DNA of 64,000 nucleotides from Micromonospora sp. R77 (GTDB lineage Bacteria > Actinomycetota > Actinomycetes > Mycobacteriales > Micromonosporaceae): positions 4,154,001 through 4,218,000 of the forward strand of contig NZ_JALDST010000001.1 in assembly GCF_022747945.1 (NCBI RefSeq), in the 5' to 3' direction. The notes beneath the pieces are model-generated. The model was not told where the DNA came from, searched no databases, and worked only from the letters and a program-made list of their open reading frames with translations. This document shows positions 58,983 to 64,000 of the stretch, one piece after another. Positions within the stretch are counted from its first letter, which is position 1. Every line of letters begins with the position of its first letter. The position numbers and the translations under genes were made by a program.

Positions 58983-59921
58983 ATGACGGTCGCGGGTGTC
59001 GGGGAGTTCGGACTGATCGACCGGGTGACCGCCCGGCTGACGTACGGGGAGAGTTGCCTGCTCGGCCCCGGCGACGACGGCGCGGTCGTCGCGGCGCCGG
59101 ACCGGCGGGTGGTGGCCTCCACCGACGTGCTGGTCGAGGGGCGGCACTTCCGCCGGGACTGGTCCGGCGCGCGGGACGTCGGGCACCGGGCGGCGGCGGC
59201 GAACCTGGCCGACATCGCCGCGATGGGCGCCACCCCGACCGCCCTGCTGGTCGCCCTCTGCATGCCGGCCGAACTGGAGACCGGCTGGGCGGAGGAACTG
59301 GCCGACGGGCTCGGCGCGGAGGCCGCCACGGTGGGCGCGAGCGTGGTCGGCGGGGACATGTCGGCCAGTCCCACCCTGACCATCGCCGTCACCGCCCTCG
59401 GTGACCTGGCGGGCCGGGCCCCGGTGGTCCGGTCCGGCGCGCGCCCCGGCGACGTGGTGGCCGTGGCCGGGCGTACCGGCTGGGCGGCGGCCGGCTGCAC
59501 CGTGCTGTCCCGGGGCTTCCGTACGCCCCGGCTGCTGGTCGAGGCGTTCCGCCGCCCCGAGGTGCCGTACGCCGAAGGCCCGCACGCCGCCCGGCTCGGG
59601 GCCACCTCGATGATCGACGTGTCGGACGGGCTGCTGGCCGACCTGGGGCACGTGGCGAAGGCCAGCGGGGTCGCGATCGACGTGCGCCGGGACGCCTTCG
59701 AGGTGCCCCGGCAGATGCGGGACGCCGCGCAGGCGCTCGGCGTCGACCCGTACACCTGGATCCTGGGCGGTGGCGACGACCACGCGCTGGCCGCGACCTT
59801 CCCGGAGTCGGTGGCGCTGCCCGCGCAATGGCGGCCGGTCGGCCGGGTGGCCGACGGCGCCGGGGTGACCGTCGACGGCGCGGCCTACGACGGGCCGGCC
59901 GGCTGGGACCACTTCCGCTGA
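58983..59921 (+). CDS. thiL: thiamine-monophosphate kinase
   Basis: 312 residues from the ATG at 58983 (GAGAGGACAC upstream); a GTG at 58914 would add 23 residues. ThiL phosphorylates thiamine phosphate to thiamine diphosphate, the cofactor of IlvB. Motifs: GEFGLIDRVTARL, LLGPGDDGAVV, STDVLVEGRHF, NLADIAAMGA, VGGDMS and MIDVSDGLLADLGH. Neighbour of ddl and DUF3515 as in Mycobacterium. Confidence 0.94.
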   Translation: MTVAGVGEFGLIDRVTARLTYGESCLLGPGDDGAVVAAPDRRVVASTDVLVEGRHFRRDWSGARDVGHRAAAANLADIAAMGATPTALLVALCMPAELETGWAEELADGLGAEAATVGASVVGGDMSASPTLTIAVTALGDLAGRAPVVRSGARPGDVVAVAGRTGWAAAGCTVLSRGFRTPRLLVEAFRRPEVPYAEGPHAARLGATSMIDVSDGLLADLGHVAKASGVAIDVRRDAFEVPRQMRDAAQALGVDPYTWILGGGDDHALAATFPESVALPAQWRPVGRVADGAGVTVDGAAYDGPAGWDHFR

Positions 59922-59987
59922 GTGACGTACGACCGACCGGGCCCGCCGGCACCGGTCCGGGACCGGCCACGGTCGTACGCTTCTGCG

Positions 59988-60455
59988 GTGAGTGAGATCG
60001 AGATCCTTCCCCGGCCGTTCGACGCGCCGGAGTCGCAGGCGCTGATCCGGGCGGCCCTGGCCGACCTGGGCCGACGGTACGGCGGCAGCGGCGACGAGAC
60101 GCCGGTCGACGCGACCGAGTTCGAGCCGCCGGCCGGCACGTTCCTGGTGGCCTACCTCGGCGGGGAGCCGGTCGGCTGCGGCGGCTGGCGCAGCCACGGC
60201 GACGACGGCGAGACGGCCGAGCTGAAGCGGATGTACACCAGCCCGGCGGCCCGGGGCCGGGGCGTGGCCCGCGCGGTGCTGGCCGCGGTCGAGCAGTCGG
60301 CCCGGGACGCCGGCCGTAAGCGGATCGTCCTGGAGTGCGGCGACCGGCAGCCCGAGGCGATCGCCATGTACACCGCGGCCGGCTACGAGCGGATCCCCAA
60401 CTTCGGCTTCTACGCCGACGAGCCCGGCTGCCTGTCGTTCGGCCGCCCCCTCTGA
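59988..60455 (+). CDS. GNAT-family N-acetyltransferase
   Basis: 155 residues from the GTG at 59988; a longer reading from 59922 is possible. The acetyl-CoA motif is ELKRMYTSPAARGRGVARAV, and AIAMYTAAGYERIPNFG is the usual C-terminal part. TACGCT (59976-59981) ends 6 nt before the GTG, so the start is probably leaderless. Substrate unknown. Downstream of thiL. Confidence 0.87.
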   Translation: MSEIEILPRPFDAPESQALIRAALADLGRRYGGSGDETPVDATEFEPPAGTFLVAYLGGEPVGCGGWRSHGDDGETAELKRMYTSPAARGRGVARAVLAAVEQSARDAGRKRIVLECGDRQPEAIAMYTAAGYERIPNFGFYADEPGCLSFGRPL

Positions 60456-60521
60456 CCCGCCCCGCCCGCGCCCGCACGTCGTGCCCCGTGCGCGCCGCCC
60501 GCCAAGATCGTGCTCGATCCA

Positions 60522-60562
60522 GGAAACAGTGGCCTCGTGCGATGCGGGAGGCCACTGTTTCC
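60522..60562. repeat. hairpin repeat related to the one at 57867
   Basis: GGAAACAGTGGCC (60522-60534) pairs perfectly with 60550-60562, loop 15 nt. Compared with 57867-57912 one stem base pair is changed on both sides (C/G for G/C), so the fold is kept while the sequence varies. It follows the GNAT gene and may be its terminator. Confidence 0.65.
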
Positions 60563-60674
60563 ATGTTCGGGCGCGGGGCGCGGGGCGCGGCGACGCCGGC
60601 AGCGCCGGGTGCGCCCCGGCGCAGGCGGGCCGGGTCTTCGACCGGAGGTGGTGGAACGTTCGCCGGACACGACA

Positions 60675-60705
60675 GCACCGGCGGACCGTGACGGTCCGCC
60701 GGTGC
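60675..60705 (-). terminator. rpmB terminator
   Basis: A perfect 15-bp inverted repeat (60675-60689 with 60691-60705) with one central base, 31 bases beyond the rpmB stop. Confidence 0.8.
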
Positions 60706-60736
60706 CGGCAGTCTTCGAGGTGGAGGCGCTACCGCG

Positions 60737-60928
60737 TCAGGCGCGGGTGACCTTGCCGGCCTTGATGCACGAGGTGCAGACCTGCATCTTCTTGGTGTTG
60801 CCGCCACCGGCCGGGGTACGCACCGACTGGATGTTCGGGTTCCAGCGGCGGTTGGTCCGCCGGTGCGAGTGGGACACGTTGTGGCCGAAGCCCGGTCCCT
60901 TGCCACAGACGTCGCACACGCTAGCCAC
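60737..60928 (-). CDS. rpmB: 50S ribosomal protein L28
   Basis: 63 residues: [20 protein letters not shown] and [11 protein letters not shown]. Two CxxC pairs (C5/C8 and C51/C54) are present, so this is the zinc-binding form. In actinobacteria with two L28 genes the zinc form is the usual housekeeping copy. AGGAG precedes the GTG. Divergent from the FakA-like gene. Confidence 0.96.
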   Translation of the reverse strand: MASVCDVCGKGPGFGHNVSHSHRRTNRRWNPNIQSVRTPAGGGNTKKMQVCTSCIKAGKVTRA

Positions 60929-61165
60929 GGGATACTCCTGGGATTGATACGTTCATGAGGTCGCCAGCAGGCGCTGCCCGGGCAACCTGGTCAGGTTACC
61001 CGATGACCCACCGGTCCGCCCAACCGGCCTGGTCGACCCGGCTGCGGCCCGGCCCAGCGTACCGGTGCCGGCGGGGCGCGGGCGGCGGGCCCCGGGCCGT
61101 CGGACACGCCGACGGGGGCCGGTCGGCCCGGGCGGGTGTCGGTGTGCGCCAGTAGGCTTCCCGAC

Positions 61166-62790
61166 GTGCTGGAGACCCTCGACGCCGCCGCGGTGCGCCG
61201 CTGGTGCGCGAACGGGCTGGCCGCGCTGCAGCGGCACCAGGGCGAGATCGACGACCTCAACGTCTATCCGGTGCCCGACGGCGACACCGGCACCAACCTG
61301 GTGCTCACCCTCACCTCCGCCCAGCAGGCGCTCGCGATGGACCTGGGCACCCTCCCCGACGACGGGCACACCCCGCACGGGCACGCACTGCGGCTGATGG
61401 CCCGGGGTGCGCTGCTCGGCGCGCGGGGCAACTCCGGGGTGATCCTGTCGCAGATCCTGCGCGGTTTCGCCGACGCGCTCGCCGCCGCCCCGGAGGTGCG
61501 CGGCCGGCAGCTCGCCACCGCGCTGGGTGACGCGACCACCGCCGCGTACGCCGCGGTCGCCCGGCCGGTGGAGGGCACCCTGCTCAGCGCGTCGTCTCGG
61601 CCGCCGCCCGCGCCGCCGAGCAGGCGGACACCGACGACCTGCGCGCGGTGGCCCGGGCGGCGGCGGGCGGGCGGCCCGCGCGCTGGCGCGTACCCCCGAG
61701 CAGTTGCCCGCGCTGGCCCGCGCCGGCGTGGTCGACGCCGGCGGGCGCGGCCTCTGCCTGTTGCTCGACGCGCTGGTCGAGGTGGTCACCGGGGAGCGCG
61801 TGCCCGAGCCGGCAGCCCGCGCCGCCCGCGGTCCGACCGCCGGCCACCGCCGTCCGGGGAGACCGGCTCCGACGCGTACGCCTACGAGGTGCAGTACCTG
61901 CTCGACGCCACCGACGAGGCGGTGGCCCGGCTGCGCGGCGAGCTGGACGCGCTGGGCGACTCGCTGGTGGTGGTCGGCGACGGCGGCCCCGGCGTCGCCA
62001 CCTGGAACGTGCACGTGCACGTCAACGACGTAGGCGCGGCCATCGAGGCGGGGTGACGGCGGGTCGCCCGCACCGGATCTCGGTGACCCGCTTCGCCGAC
62101 CAGGTGGCCCCCGCGCCGGCCCTGCCGGCGGTGCTGCCGGACGGGCGGGCGGCGGTGGTGGTGGCGACCGGCGCGGGCATCGCCGAGCTCTTCGCCGGTG
62201 AGGGCGCGACCGTGGTCCCCGGCAACCCGTCCACCGGCGAGCTGCTGGACGCCGTCCGGGCCAGCGGCGCGGCCCGGGTGGTGGTGCTCCCCAACGACCC
62301 GAACACCCAGTCGGTGGCGAGCGCCGCGGCCCGGGAGGCGCACCGGCTCGGCGTCAAGGTGAGCGTGGTCCCCACCCGCTCCCCGGTGCAGGCCCTCGCG
62401 GCCCTCGCGGTCCGCGACCCGGGCCGGCGCTTCGAGGACGACGTCATCGCGATGGCGGAGGCGGCCGGCGCCTGCCGCTACGCCGAGGTGTGCCACGCCA
62501 GCCGGGAGGCGCTCACCGTCGCCGGCCCGTGCCGCCCGGGTGACGTGCTGGCCCTGGTCGAGGGTGAGGTGCACCTGATCGGCGCCGAGCTGCTCGACAC
62601 CTGCACCGCGGTGGTCGACCGGATGCTCGGCGGCGGCGGTGAGCTGGTCACCCTGCTCTGCGGGGCGGACGCCCCGGCCGGGCTGGCCGACCGGGTGCGC
62701 GAGCACGTCGAGCGCGCCTGGCCGTTCGTCGAGGTGCAGGCGTACGAGGGCGGTCAGCCGCACTATCCGCTCCTGATAGGGGTCGAATGA
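61166..62790 (+). pseudogene. DAK2-domain (FakA/YloV-like) protein, several apparent frameshifts
   Basis: The GTG at 61166 begins MLETLDAAAVRRWCANGL; the ATP-binding DAK2 domain follows with NVYPVPDGDTGTNLVLTL and ARGNSGVILSQILRGF. Frame changes near 61591, 61665 and 61848 join pieces VVSAAARAAEQADTDDL, LARTPEQLPALARAGVV and GSDAYAYEVQYLL. At 62054 the frame meets TGA, but the next frame continues AGVTAGRPHRISVTRF to PLLIGVE (62790). The corrected protein of about 540 residues would match fatty-acid-kinase-type DAK2 proteins. TAGGCT (61153-61158) ends 7 nt before the GTG. recG overlaps the end by four bases. Confidence 0.75.
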
Positions 62791-64000
62791 CGTCCGATCC
62801 GTCCACCGTGGACACGCCGCTGAAGAAGCTGGTCGGGGAGAAGACCGCCAAGGCCCTGGCGAGCCACCTCGACCTGCACACCGCCGGGGACCTGATCTAC
62901 CACTTCCCCCGTCGGTACGACGAGCGCGGCGAGCACACCGACATCCGCTCGCTCGACGTCGGTGAGCAGGTCACCGTGCTGGCCCAGGTGCAGCGCACCG
63001 CCGTCCGGCCGATGCGGCAGCGGCGCGGCAACCTGCTGGAGGTGACCGTCGGCGACGGCTCCGGTGGGGTGCTCACCTGCACCTTCTTCGGCAACCAGGC
63101 GTGGCGGGAGCGGGAGCTGCGCCCCGGGCGGTGGGGGCTGTTCGCCGGCAAGGTCACCGAGTTCCGGGGCAAGCGCCAGCTCAACGGCCCCGAATACGTG
63201 CTGCTCGGTGAGGGCGGCGACGGCGAGGCGGCGGCCAACGAGGAGGTCGAGGAGTTTGCCGGGGCGCTGATCCCGGTCTACCCGGCCGCCGCGGCGGTGC
63301 CGACCTGGGTGATCGCCCGCTGCGTCCGGGTGGTGCTGGACACCTTCACCCCGCCGGAGGATCCGCTGCCGGCCACCGTGCGGGCCGACCGCAACCTGGT
63401 CGGCATCGGGGCGGCGCTGCGCGAGATCCACCGACCCTCCAGCAAGGAGGAGCTCTATCGGGCCCGCCGCCGGCTCAAGTGGGACGAGGCGTTCGCGGTG
63501 CAGCTCACCCTGGTGCAGCGAAAGCACCGGGCGGCGGACTGGCCGGCGAAGTCCCGGCCCGGCCGCCCCGGCGGACTGCTCGACGCGTTCGACGCCCGGC
63601 TGCCGTACGAGCTGACCAGCGGCCAGCAGGACGTCGGCGTGGAGATCGCCGCCGACCTGGCCGCCGCGCACCCGATGCACCGCCTGCTGCAGGGCGAGGT
63701 CGGCTCGGGCAAGACGGTGGTGGCCCTGCGGGCCATGCTCCAGGTGGTCGACTCCGGCGGGCAGGCGGCCCTGCTCGCCCCGACCGAGGTCCTCGCCGCG
63801 CAGCACCACCGGGGGATGCTCGACCTGCTCGGGCCGCTGGCGCAGGCCGGCGAGCTGGGGGCAGCCGACGGCGCGACCCGGGTGGAACTGGTCACCGGCT
63901 CGCTCGGCGCGGCGGCCCGCCGCCGGGCCCTGGCGGAGGTGGCCGGCGGCCGGGCCGGGATCGTGCTCGGCACCCACGCCCTGCTCTACGAGGGGGTCGA
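62787..64000 (+). CDS. recG: ATP-dependent DNA helicase RecG (N-terminal part, runs off the window)
   Basis: 405 codons are visible, open to the end. The wedge/OB domain (TPLKKLVGEKTAKALASHL, IYHFPRRYDER) precedes the helicase core, with PYELTSGQQ and Walker A GEVGSGKT (303-310), then LAPTEVLAAQHH. RecG drives replication-fork regression and branch migration. The start ATG overlaps the stop of the DAK2 gene (ATGA), as is usual in actinobacteria. Confidence 0.95.
   Translation, partial: MTSDPSTVDTPLKKLVGEKTAKALASHLDLHTAGDLIYHFPRRYDERGEHTDIRSLDVGEQVTVLAQVQRTAVRPMRQRRGNLLEVTVGDGSGGVLTCTFFGNQAWRERELRPGRWGLFAGKVTEFRGKRQLNGPEYVLLGEGGDGEAAANEEVEEFAGALIPVYPAAAAVPTWVIARCVRVVLDTFTPPEDPLPATVRADRNLVGIGAALREIHRPSSKEELYRARRRLKWDEAFAVQLTLVQRKHRAADWPAKSRPGRPGGLLDAFDARLPYELTSGQQDVGVEIAADLAAAHPMHRLLQGEVGSGKTVVALRAMLQVVDSGGQAALLAPTEVLAAQHHRGMLDLLGPLAQAGELGAADGATRVELVTGSLGAAARRRALAEVAGGRAGIVLGTHALLYEGV

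Overview
The window looks like chromosomal DNA of a high-GC actinobacterium, most likely Micromonosporaceae (Micromonospora or a close relative). The reasons are pervasive G/C third positions, many GTG starts, long perfect hairpin terminators without U-tracts, actinobacterial families (DUF3515, DUF397, DUF5753, HupB-type HU, NdgR-type IclR), and intergenic palindromes of a kind I associate with Micromonospora (recollection, not checked). Gene order from ilvBNC-serA-leuB through the FAA hydrolase, leuCD, hup, mutT1, ppk, cofC, gpsA, ddl, thiL, rpmB and recG follows the Mycobacterium tuberculosis Rv2973-Rv3003 neighbourhood as I recall it, so most of this is ancestral core chromosome.

Layout. 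1-7.3 kb: mannan/manno-oligosaccharide utilisation (solute-binding protein, two permeases, GH2 beta-mannosidase, secreted GH5 mannanase). 7.4-9.2 kb: ilvD, divergent from a membrane GGDEF-EAL protein. 11.8-17.4 kb: ilvB-ilvN-ilvC behind an attenuator, then serA. 17.5-24.6 kb: a small unknown gene, ApbE, leuB, ilvE, a tyrosine phosphatase, a PRC-barrel protein and the AhpC-AhpD peroxide pair. 24.9-26.7 kb: cimA behind a second attenuator. 26.7-28.6 kb: an endonuclease-like membrane protein and a secreted protein with a long structured leader. 28.8-36.0 kb: a MoxR/DUF58/VWA operon, an HtrA-like protease, ArfB, and unknowns. 36.2-41.9 kb: FAA hydrolase, tRNA-Gln, two identical tRNA-Glu genes, ndgR, leuC-leuD and hup. 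42-48.4 kb: a badly frameshifted nuclease-like gene, mutT1, ppk, a cold-shock-like protein and cofC. 48.5-50.2 kb: plsC-gpsA. 50.2-56.5 kb: a block of less conserved genes (PLP lyase, methyltransferase, ROK kinase, XRE/DUF397 pair, small ORFs, AAA ATPase). 56.7-64 kb: ddl, DUF3515, an AsnC-like protein, thiL, GNAT, rpmB, a FakA-like gene and the start of recG.

Branched-chain amino acid synthesis dominates: ilvD, ilvBNC, ilvE, leuB, leuCD and cimA are all present (leuA is not seen), with serA beside them and an NdgR-type regulator divergent from leuCD. The two starting points of the pathway, ilvB and cimA, have the same leader design: a tiny leader peptide with Leu/Val/Ile codons, a hairpin at its stop codon, then a terminator with a T5 tract. 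Several promoters (ilvB leader, cimA leader, ilvD, leuC, FAA hydrolase, cofC, GNAT, FakA) place a -10-like box 6-7 nt before the start codon, as in leaderless mRNAs.

Caution: at least seven genes (leuB 3' end, an EEP-family gene, a secreted DUF4352-like gene, a second EEP gene, mutT1, a PrmC-like gene, a FakA-like gene) change reading frame, most often where one base seems missing from a G/C run. Sequencing or assembly error is the simplest explanation for many, but the 42.0-44.1 kb gene has at least six changes and may be a true pseudogene.
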